Source: Pagrus major (lineage: Eukaryota; Chordata; Actinopteri; Spariformes; Sparidae). From it: a DNA stretch of 64,000 nt. The stretch is taken from contig NC_133236.1 in the NCBI RefSeq assembly GCF_040436345.1, positions 16,075,466 to 16,139,465 of the forward strand, given 5' to 3'. Both the position numbers and the translations under genes were made by a program. Each line of letters begins with the position of its first letter. Within the stretch, counting starts at the first letter, position 1. Below the pieces are notes generated by a model. The model ran no database searches. It saw nothing but the letters and a program-made list of their open reading frames with translations, and was not told the DNA's origin. Shown here piece after piece: positions 31,360-47,026 of this stretch.

Positions 31360-31479
31360 ACTGTGTATAAAGATTCCGGTCTATTAAAAGGAAGTCCCTT
31401 TCCATTTCCCTGTGTCAGAGAGCAGAAGGGACTTACATTGGTTGCATTTAATTCAAGAAAAGTCAACGAAATAAACAAG
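31360..31479 (+). promoter_or_regulatory. hsp90ab1: Likely hsp90ab1 TATA box and non-coding first exon
   Basis: GTATAAAGATT near 31364 is a TATA-like box. The strong donor AACAAG|GTATGT (exon end 31479) follows at about 110 bases. A short 5' UTR exon is expected because the first coding exon starts exactly at its acceptor (TGCAG|ATG). The start site (about 31395) is inferred. Confidence 0.5.
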
Positions 31480-31712
31480 GTATGTACACGAGTATTTAAC
31501 TAGCACCTTGAGCACAGTATCCTCTTTTACTATTCGGTTTTAGCTAACCCATCATTGAGCAACGGTTGGACGTATCCACGATGGGAGCTCATGAGTCACG
31601 ACGATAACCTTAGCATCATTACTGTATCGTGGGCTACAGCTAGCATATTACCGGTATCCTCTGTCTGTTAGCTTAAATGTTACATAATGTTTAATCCTTT
31701 ACAGAGTGAGAT

Positions 31713-31722
31713 TTTCGTGAAC
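31713..31722. promoter_or_regulatory. hsp90ab1: Dimeric heat-shock element in hsp90ab1 intron 1
   Basis: TTTCGTGAAC is a perfect nTTCn-nGAAn pair. Only two units are seen, whereas strong HSF1 sites usually have three, so support is modest. Human HSP90AB1 is known to have intronic HSEs. Confidence 0.35.
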
Positions 31723-32615
31723 AAGGCCGATAAATGGCAGTGCTGCGATGCGGCACTATGCCGCACCGTTAGGCCAGGCTTGTGTTGCACCAAGGCAGGT
31801 GTGGTGAAGATGACAACGCTTGCTCGGTTTATATAATGGTGCTAAAATTCACACTCGACCCAGATCAGAGTACGACCCTCATTTCACAGCCCTTCACCCC
31901 CAAACACTGGCCGTGTAGGAAGTCTAAGGTCATAAATGTTGTTTGAGTGATATTTGGTCTTGAATGTTGGTAACGTTAGTTTAATACGGTTCGTGTGACT
32001 GTTTAAAGGAGGGCTGATTAGGCTTAAATACATTAACATGTGGTTTCTGGTTTATACTGCTCGCTTTTAAAAATGGCAAGTCATTGTTTTGGCTTTCCCT
32101 TCGGTTCGTGTGCTAACGCTGCTTTATACTGACACGAGGTTTAGTCGTTTTCGTCACCGAATGGCTTTTAATATTACACCAACAACGTTTAAATCGTATA
32201 TAAACGTATAATTTAGTGCCGCATACCCAGGCGGTATCCTGTGCCTGTAGCCGTGCTCCAGCACGTGTTTGCGGGGTCCATTGTCTGTCGGTCGACGCCA
32301 TGTTGGTTAACGGCTACTTCCGTCGATGTTGCTAACATGATGGCTGGTGTCCAGATTTACGAAATCGACCTGAGGGCATGATCAAATTATGATACCGCTT
32401 CATGGCAAACGAAACTGGAACAATTTAGGCTTTTTGACGTGGAACGAATCTCTAACAATGACTTCTTTTAACCCTTTAAAACCGACTATAGTCAGCTGTT
32501 GAGTCATTGTGTTTTGTTTACCACCCCCTATAAATAATACATGAATGATGTTTTACCATTTATGCCCTTTCAAATTGAAGGCAGCTTGCTCAAACGTTTT
32601 GTCCTTTTTGTGCAG

Positions 32616-38113
<5,498 letters not shown>

Positions 38114-38545
38114 ACGAACCCCCTGCAGATTTCTAACACTTTAGCCTCACTTTTCAATTGTTCATCCTTTAAAAAAAAAAAAAATCTGCAGTAACTGCAA
38201 AACAAATAGTCATTCATGTTGTGTGGTGGACCAGTGTTGCTCTCGTGCCTAGAGCATTACTCTGCAAGACCTTTTTAAGAAAAGCAGTTTTGGTTTATGC
38301 GTTCATGGTGACAGCACATATGTTTTAACGAGTACCCTGTTGCACTGAGTTTTAAATGTTGGAGTGGTTAACGTGTGAACATGGGAATGGTACATTCCAT
38401 TATCAGGTCAGGTCTGGTGGAGGGTTTGGGGACGTTCTGCTCATGTGCAACACTGCACGCTGCATGGAGAGAGAGGACTGTATGATTCCTTTGCCTGAGT
38501 CCAGGCTTGTCTGTATTCCAAGTCTTTGTTTTGCAAAAAATTAAA
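38114..38545 (+). other. hsp90ab1: hsp90ab1 3' UTR
   Basis: From the TAA stop to ATTAAA at 38540-38545, a common variant poly(A) signal. An A run lies at 38170-38183. Confidence 0.55.
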
Positions 38546-38929
38546 GATGTAATACCTTACAGGTCACGTCTCTTGGCTCGATTTATGCCTGACAGTTTTA
38601 AATCAGTTGCACAATTGTTAGGATTTGAAAGAGGAGCAATTTCTGTGCTGTTAAATTGGACTAACATATTTTTGGATATTAATATTTTGACATGAAATTA
38701 ACATGTTGGAACTGTTCTTCCAAGTGACCACTAGGTGGGGACATGCTCCATGCATTACAAGTGGCTGTTTCAGTGAAGGTCTACAGTCATCAATGTGTGT
38801 GTGTATATATGGGAAACTTCTACAAAGTACATTTACTAGGAATAATTGAGTATTTTGGTTATATATATATATTTTTTTTTACTTTTACCCAGTTTCATAC
38901 GGAAGTTAGTAATCATAATCTATGCTGCT

Positions 38930-39220
38930 TCAGAGCCAATATAATGTATTATCTGCAATCTGATCATCGAAAAATGCTGAATATCTGATCCAACAATCAA
39001 CCAGGGTCATTAATTGCATATACATCCAACAGTATAAAGCATATACAAACATGTAAATATACTGTATAATTTAACTTGTACTTTTGTTGTATCAGATGCT
39101 TTAAGACTTTCGCTCAAGTACTACTCATATTGATGACTTTCACAAAACTAATATTTTAATATATCTTTACTTTTACTCATGACTTTTGGGTACTTTTTAC
39201 AACAGTGCATATACATTTAT
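38930..39220. repeat. 'Tactcaagta' family fragment
   Basis: AAAAATGCTGAATATCTGATCC, TTTAAGACTTTCGCTCAAGTA, TGATGACTTTCACAAAAC, TTTACTTTTACTCATGAC and TTGGGTACTTTTTACAACA. The same words in the same order occur at 55335-55580. Confidence 0.65.
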
Positions 39221-40732
39221 AATAAGTGGATCAAATTCTTCCAATTCTACACTACATTTAAAGGAGCATTATGTAGTTTGGGGAAGACATTTTAATCTGA
39301 AGAGATCTTCATTGACTAAACAAATAAACTCTACATTTTAATGACTGAATAGACAAACTGACCTTTTAAGGGCAACACAGTTTCATACTGTTTTACTTGG
39401 TTTATATTTGGCAGACCCTGCCACCATTTCGGCTTCAAACAGTGTTCTGGGGACCTTATTTTCCTCTGAGAACAGCTTGTTTATTCAGTTATGAATAAAA
39501 GTGTGTTTTATTACCTCATTAAATTATAAATATTAAAATTCAAAGTTTGAATTTCCTCTCAAAAAACTACATGCTGCCCCTTTAAACAAAAATAATGTAA
39601 TTCCTAGGAAGGCGACCAGCCAGTCTATTAACATAACTGCATGCTACTATTAGTTCAGCACATATCCTAGTTCCACTAGTACGAGATTAAAACTGTGACT
39701 CGAACTTAAACTATTACACCTCTGAATTGACACACAGGTGACTAATTTTCTAAAATGTAAGGCAGCCTATGTGGCTCTGCATTTTCTAACCTGTAAGGAA
39801 ACCCTAGAGGGCACTGCGTTACACACAAGAGCACAGCATCACATTGTCTCCACTGGTAGGGCGACCTGGACGACACTTGATCATGTTTTCATGCATACTT
39901 GGCCAGTTCAGGAGGCACTTTATGTCAACACTTAAAAATAATATGTGATGAATGTAAATGTATACAAGTTTAGCAATTGTAGAGTTAATTCACATCAGTT
40001 GTGACTTTATAATAAACAACAGTTTTAGTCTTTCATTAAGAGATTAAAGTATACATTTACTATTTATTAATAAAGGTTACATTAAAGCTCACTTTATCAC
40101 GTCTAATCCACCATGGAAGCAACCATGAGCTCAATTTGTTGTTGTTTCCAAAAGTTTGTTTCCACAAGTGCAATCCCATGACACCAAAGACCCTTGTTTT
40201 TCGTAGTGGAAGAGCTCCACAAAATAACATTTTAATGGGCCTTAAAGACGCCTGAGGAATCCTCCAGTTTGACCTGAATTTTGTTTTAACAGAAGAATTT
40301 TGGTGTCACGTCAATGACACGTCTCTTCAGGGAAAGGCTGAAATGCTTGTCCATTCACAAATGTTACACAAAAAGCACGACTGTTTCCAGCATCTCACAC
40401 ACAGCTGCGACTGAAGCTGTAAGCCTCACAGTATAATAGATAATAAACATCATTTAGGGAGGAGGAAAATTCTCAAGAATCCTCCTTCTTACTCGTCAGC
40501 CAACATGCCATTACAAAAGCGTGTGGGCAGAATGACATTGTGAAATACAGCCATACACAACCTGTGCACACGAGCTTCTTGAAAGTGTGAGGCATCAACA
40601 GCTGAACTCTTTGGGGGAAAATTTAAAAGCGAGTATATTCCTGGAAGTCATGTGCTTTCGTGTAGCTTTGAGGGGGCGGCAGCACCTTTTCTGCTCTCAT
40701 CAGTAAAAACAGTGATGTGTGGGTGTCTGTCC

Positions 40733-40775
40733 CTCACTCACACACACACACTCACTCACTCACACACACACTCGC
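40733..40775. repeat. (CA)n/(CACT)n microsatellite
   Basis: Alternating CACA and CTCACT units. Simple sequence repeat with no gene context. Confidence 0.9.
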
Positions 40776-41017
40776 TCCAGTCAGAGTGATAGTGGGGGAA
40801 ACTTCAGCATTGTCATTCAGAAACACAGTAAAGACTACAATGTTACTGTGAAACCTCAAACGCCTCAACATGACCACCTTCTTAATTTGCTGCTTCTACA
40901 GATTCTTTGCATTATGGAAGATATTTTCACAAGCGGTGTTCATGTTTGAGTGTTCACCACAGTAATGGAAAAGAAGGTAAAGTGTCGGCACAAAGATGAT
41001 AGCACTCTATTGTAGAG

Positions 41018-41345
41018 CTGCGAGGATTAGTCGATTGAAGGAAAATCAAATTCCATCTATTTTGATAATTAATTGACCATTTCAAGCAAAAACGTCAAAC
41101 GTTTGCTGGTTCCAGCCTCTTAAATGTTTAGATTTGCTGCTTTTCTCTGTCATTTTTCATAATAAATAAGGAGTCTTTGGGTTTTGGACTGTCGGTTGGA
41201 CAAGGGAAGTCATTTAAAGATGTCACTTTGGGCTCTGGGAAATTGTGATGAGCATTTTTCACAATTTTGTGACAGTTTATAGATGAAACAATTAATAGAA
41301 TAGTTGTGAAAATCTGCATATTAAAGTGTTAGTTGAAGCCCTACT
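41018..41345. repeat. 'CAACTAAT-CGATTA' family element
   Basis: Begins AGAGCTGCGAGGATTAGTCGATTG and ends TAAAGTGTTAGTTGAAGCCCTA, so the two ends are inverted. The body (TTTTGATAATTAATTGACC, TAGATTTGCTGCTTTTC) is variable compared with other copies. Confidence 0.6.
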
Positions 41346-41457
41346 ACTGATGTATGTCAAGTTTCAAAGTTAAATCTTGGATTGGAAGAATCATTTTATG
41401 TATTGTGCACTTGCATACTTGTAGTCTAAGTTTAATTGGTGTTAACGCTATAAAAGC

Positions 41458-41985
41458 TGTGTCCACTATTAATTTTAAAGGATAGGTTCACCCAAAAAAT
41501 GAAAATTAAGGCTATCTACTCGCCCTCCTGCTGATGGAAAGTCGGGTGAAGTTTTGTAGTCCATCGTTGCAGCATTTACCCAAACACCCGAATTAGATGG
41601 GGACTTGATTTAAAATGTAAGAAAATAAAAACTCCAAAAAACATAAAATGGCTCCATACAACACGACCCAAGTCTGCAGAAACAATAAGATCTCAAATTG
41701 CTTTGAAAAGACATTATTTACACCCTTTTTAAAGACGAAATCTTCACTGCCAAGTGAAAAAAGCCGTAGCGCACACCCCGACTTAATAACGTCTTTCCAA
41801 ATCAATCTGGGATCTTATTGCTTCTGCAGACTTGGATCATGCCGGACGAGCTGCATGAAGCTGTTTTATGTTTCTCCAGAAATGCTTTGTGGACTATAAA
41901 ATTTGGCATCTTGGTAGATAATGAGGGAATTTTCATTCTTGGGTGAATATATACGCATTTAAAGTATAAATGGAAACACATTTTG
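41458..41985. repeat. Large fold-back element (GGTTCACCCAAAAAATG ends)
   Basis: Terminal words GGTTCACCCAAAAAATGAAA and TTTTCATTCTTGGGTGAATA are inverted copies. The arms continue inward: CAAGTCTGCAGAAACAATAAGATC (about 41670) pairs with GATCTTATTGCTTCTGCAGACTTG (about 41811). Related to the 15.0-kb copy. The internal open frames are by-products of this symmetry. Confidence 0.8.
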
Positions 41986-43589
41986 ACCTTAAACACTCAC
42001 AAGACTGTGTCTTTAAACAAAGAAGCACACTGGTGATCTTGGTAGTTATGCAGCGATGTTGGTTTGACACAGGATGCTGATGTCTAGAACCAAGAGGTTT
42101 CACTATATATGTGCCAGAATATTGACGGTGTCGTTCTAAAACCTAATTTATTTAAAGTAATGGGTCTAGATTGAAAAAAAGAAAAAAAACTAAAATGCAA
42201 ATTAGCCACACAGGAGAAATCCTGAGAGCTACCAGGTCTGTCTGGTTCAGCTGGAGGAAAATTCCTGGTTAATTTAATCAGTCAATGCGGACTTCCCTCG
42301 TAAGGTTTCTTTTGGTTTGACTCGCTTCAACAAAAGACTTCCTGTGGAAACATTCGACTCCCTTGTGTAAATCAGCCCACACATGCTGCATTAATTGGGG
42401 GGGTTCCTGGTTTCAGTGGGCTGAGGTGGTGACCTTTGTGGCCTGTCATCTCTTTTCTCTGTATGTGTGTCTCTCTCCACCGAGACCTGTCAGTGCAGAA
42501 ATGCCAAGAAATCGTATTAAAACGTATTGACGGGAAAGACTGCACGTCCTCCTCCAAGAGTTCCTGCTCGAGCTACATGAGTGCTTCTATTCAGATTAAG
42601 GTGATTCTGGACCAACATGAGAACATTTGTTTATACGCTTTTGTCTCTGTGTGTCATATTGTCATGTGTGTAAGCGCCTCAGCGATGATAACAGACCACC
42701 ACCGAGAAGTGCGGCTTTTGTATCACTGCAGAATCTGCAGATAACACGAGACACAAAGGTATAGTTTGGCTTTACAGTACTGCTGCAACCACACAACCCT
42801 GCAGGTCTGTGTGCAGAGTGGCACAATTTAGTTTCCATGACGTTCACGATACAAGTTGACAGAAAAAACACAACTGCTTTTCGTGATCTGAAACAATTTT
42901 GGTACACGCATCAAGCATAATGTCACTTTTCATATTCGACAGCACTTGGTAAATAGTAGAGACAGGAACAGGATTAAACACCCACACTGAGTAGGAAGGA
43001 AGCAAGATGTGCAGATAAAAGGCCTACACAAGAGAAATAAAACCTGCTATCATGAAGTATAAAATGCAAGCAACCCACGAAAATGATAACCTTTATGACT
43101 CGTAAGAGAGTGGAGAATCACACACGGTCTCACACTGTTTTTGTTCCACATGTACAGTAAAGGAGTGCGTGGTGGTGGCCCAAAGGTTAGAAAGCTGCTG
43201 TTTTTTTCAGATCCCCAAAAACAAATTAAAGGAAAAGTTTGGTTTCTTGCCAGTAATTAAATAAGAAAACTGAGCCTAACCTCGACTCTTTCCAGGGCTA
43301 TAATTATATAAAACATTCGGCCAATAATCAAATACGCTCAAGCCTCTCATTACTATTACTGTAAAACTATTAAAAAGTTGAAATAGTGTCACATAGGCTA
43401 TATCACTTTCAAATGCGATAGTAAGTTTCATAAGTATTATGAATGGTTTTCATCCAGTCAGAACTAGCCAGGTAGCAAACACTCTGTGCATTAGCTTTTT
43501 TTTTCTGGTGGGGGGGTCCCCTTGTTGACTCCATGGCTACAGCCTTGCTGCTCTTATGTTCGTGGGATAGACACGAAGCTACCGAAAGG

Positions 43590-44010
43590 AGCCGGTTAGC
43601 TTAGCTTAGCTTAGCACAAAGACTGAAAACAAATGAAAACTAGCTAGCCTGGCTCTGTCTACCAGCACCTATAGATCTCACTAATTGACATGCAACACCA
43701 TGGTTTTTCAATTCATCCAAAAAGGGTAAAAAAAAATTTAAAAAATCTTTTCATCGTGTGTGATTTGTGGCACAGTTCAAATGGGATCAAAACTGTATCT
43801 TTAAAGGAACTACTGGCAGCTACTGGTGTGGTTTGGCTAGCTTTATATCAGAACTGGGGAGTATATTTAATTGACAGAAGAGCAAAGAACGTCACTGAAG
43901 GCTTCTCAATCAGAAAATACGTTTTTACTCTTGATTTACAGACTGGCTCCACTGGTGGTTGCGGTGTTTCCTGTCTTTGTGCTAAGCTAGCTTGCAGTAG
44001 CCTCATATTC
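43590..44010. repeat. Fold-back element with TTAGCTTAGC arms
   Basis: TTAGCTTAGCACAAAGACTG (about 43606) and CAGACTGG...CTGTCTTTGTGCTAAGCTAGC (about 43938-43990) are inverted copies around a 300-base centre. The left arm has three tandem TTAGC units. Confidence 0.7.
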
Positions 44011-45079
44011 AGCTTAAAAACATGGACGTTTTTAAACTAAATATGAGTTATTTTACAAGTAGGATGAGAAGCGTCATCAATCTTCTCATCGAACTTTCAA
44101 CAAGAAAGCAAATAAGCGTATTAACGGAGATGTCTAACATTTCATTTAAAAGGATTTTATACATTTCACAGTCTTCGTGGCTTTTGAGTCACCTGTGACA
44201 AAGACATGAACCCTCTTCGGGTTCAGGTGCTCAGTGATGTCTGAACAGAACACAAAGATAGTTTCGGGAAGTAATTCCGGGCACTGACGATAAACTCAGA
44301 CACTCATGCCGGCTAATAAAAATTACAATAAAAACACTCAGCCCGTGTCAGAGCGAGAGCCCAGAGTGACTGTTCGGGGGGCTGAAACCAGAGGTCTCCA
44401 TGTCTGCGGCCTTTGTCACCACCTCACTTCTTTTGTTTGTCATTTGCATTATTGAAAAGAGGACTGGAGACGCGGACGTTGTGACGCACTCCCTTCAAAC
44501 TGGGGTGTAGGACGTTGTGCAATGAGAGGTGTGGGGAAATTCCCCCATCAAGCAGCTGTGAGATTGATAAACCAAGGGGGAAATGTTTTCTTGCACTTCA
44601 CACTCAAATACGGTCTTCAGTTTGATGTTAAGTGAATCATAATAGTGGTCTGGTTTATGAATCAGTGTAGAACGCAAACAGCAGCTCAGACATGTTGGTT
44701 TCGAAATTAGCATATGCTGCCCTTTCTTGATGAGACTCAAGAGGAATCTGGAGAGATGGAGAGAGGAAACAGATTTTCATGACTGATTTTTGATCAATCT
44801 GTAGTAGTAATTTGGAACCGGGCTCACTTGTTTCATGAGAATATTTATATATTTGATTTTAAAACTGTCACTTGGACTCAGTTGGACACTTGGAAAAAGG
44901 CACCTTATAGTTTTCACATCACTGGAAATCTAAAACGTTTGATAAAAAAACAAAGCAAATCCTCTTCTTAGCTTGTGTCTAGCAAGAAAGGAAAAAACAC
45001 CACATATGTTGAACAGTTTAAACTTTTTTATCAAATGATAGATTTTATAATATCTGGTTTTAGGAGGTGCTGAAGCTCC

Positions 45080-45345
45080 CCATTAGAAAGTCAGATTAGC
45101 ATCGTTGGTCTGTCGGTCCATTCAACTTTGATCCAGAGTGAAACATCTCAATATCTACTGAATGGATTGCCATAACATTTTGTACAGACTTTCATGGAGC
45201 CCAGAAGATAATCCTAATTACTTTGGAGATCCTCTGACACCATCAGGTCAAAATTTCAATTTGTCCAGTTCTTTGGTTTATCAAACACCTTGGGTCTTAA
45301 AGCCAAAGCTGCTAGCATAGCTGAAGACTTTTAGCCCTGTTTTTA
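45080..45345. repeat. Interspersed fish repeat
   Basis: GGTCTGTCGGTCCATTCAAC, ATCTACTGAATGGATTGCC, TTTCATGGAGCCCAGAAG, TTTGGTTTATCAAACACC and GCTGCTAGCATAGCTG occur in the order I recall for a widely dispersed teleost repeat. Confidence 0.6.
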
Positions 45346-45529
45346 ATTAATGTATACTCCTGCAAGACTCGTGACTTTTGTTTTTTTAAATTTTATATCT
45401 GTTGTTTTGCTAGCTTCCTCTTGGATGCATTTTTATGTTTATCAGTTGATTAAATAGTCCCTGCTCCTTCATTTATTTTGTTAACAGTCATTATTCCTGA
45501 TTTGACGCAGTTGAGTTGCATTTTGAGTA

Positions 45530-45785
45530 GGACTGAATGATTATGCAAAAAAATAATAATAATCAGATTGCAATTATTTTGACAGATATTGCGATTTGAG
45601 TCACAACCTTAGTGGGAATGGTAATTTTTGCATTTAAAATATATAAAAATAATGATTTTGCTTGGGTCTCTACCAAACAGCCATGTGTCCTTGTATCTGG
45701 AGAATAAAATTACAGTACAGTCAAGCACATTATGACACTTTCATCAAAAAATTCTTATATTTCGATTAATTGCTCAGCTCTACTT
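45530..45785. repeat. Inverted-end repeat
   Basis: Starts GGACTGAATGATTATGC and ends TTCGATTAATTGCTCAGCTC. Inside: AATCAGATTGCAATTATTTTG and TGCGATTTGAGTCAC. Probably a member of the many 'AATCGATTAAT' fish elements. Confidence 0.5.
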
Positions 45786-46313
45786 TTGTGTATGAAATGT
45801 GCGACATAAACAAGGTTTATTATCACTATTATTGTTGTATTACCGTGTGAAGCAAACAGCACTGATCATGAGTCTAATCTTTTTTGCACAATGTGAAACA
45901 GTAAAATCAAACCTCTCCACTTCAAAGTGTCAAGTTAATTTAATATGTTTTATTATTAATTCAGTAACCAGAGGAAATAGAATGATAGAAACAAGGTACC
46001 AGTAAGTTTGCATTTCCCTTGTATGCATTCTGTTCTGCAAACGCCCCCAACAGTATTTTCACATCCTTATGAGCTCCATCACCCGTTCAGTGTTCCTCCA
46101 AAGATTCACATGTAAACACATGAAGCAGTCCTTTTACAAAAGTACAACAACAGACAAGTTGGCTGGAAATAAACATTAACCTAGATATATATTTACAAGA
46201 TTTTTAGCCTGGTTTTAAAACACTGAGTAAAATCTGTGTTGACACAACTAAAAAATCTTAAAATAATGCCAATAAAGTCATTGTAAATTATACAATTTGT
46301 AAATAGTGCGCTC

Positions 46314-47026
46314 TTTATTTACCACCCTCTATTTTACAGATGGTATCCTCTCCTCTGTAACATGTTAATATACTTTAAATTAAATAGAAACGTATGCACC
46401 ATGTGTTCAGGCTATGTTTACAGCTTTAAAAGATAAAATCCCACATTAAGACACATAAAAGGCCCCTGCTCTCCAACATGGAGGACTGCGAGATAAGCAT
46501 CTGGTTATTGTGACTGAAACATACCTCAACCAATAGAAAGTGTCTTTACAGAATGCAACAGTCTCTTTGAAATGTTTTGGATAAAGTTAAGCAAGGGGAA
46601 ATGTCTTAAAACGCTTAAAAATTAATGCATTAGCCACACAGCTCACATACATTGTTCAGGGTCACAGTAACCTTTCATTGGCTGCACAAGCCACATACGG
46701 TGGTCCAGGAAAATATTACTGTTAAACTGTGAATTAGGTGACGAGGCAGTTTGCACAGTTTCTGGTTCGGGACTCGTGTATTAGACAATCTTACAGGCAC
46801 TCAAAATTCTGTGACTGCTGCCCTGACAAATCACATGAACCCCTTAGGGGCATCTTGGTGTAAGAGTCAAAACTGCAGAATCCCTTTCTGTACCATGAAT
46901 GACAAAAATAAAAACAAATGGAAAAATAATAGTAAAAAAAACAACCTAACGGATACACAGAAATAAGACAAAAAAGCACCACAGAAAACGTGGTCTCAGT
47001 TTGCAGTTTGGTGCGACTTCGGAGTG
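46314..47026 (-). other. slc35b2: slc35b2 3' UTR
   Basis: Minus-strand AATAAA at 46314-46319 lies about 0.7 kb past the stop codon. The open frame 46751-46966 (+) inside it has no support. Confidence 0.5.

Larger units (their letters stand above)
38546..46310. other. Gene-free region between hsp90ab1 and slc35b2
   Basis: Nearly 8 kb with no convincing exon on either strand. Repeats listed separately: 38930-39220, 40733-40775, 41018-41345, 41458-41985, 43590-44010, 45080-45345 and 45530-45785. The remaining stretches (39221-40700, 42000-43200, 44050-45050) are AT-rich with short open frames that lack codon bias or domains. The plus-strand frame at 42436-42744 was checked and not recognised. 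Confidence 0.6.

Noticed and set aside
42436-42744. 102-codon plus-strand frame in the hsp90ab1-slc35b2 gap
   Set aside because: Cys/Ser-rich with no known motif, no clear splice signals and no synteny expectation of a gene here.
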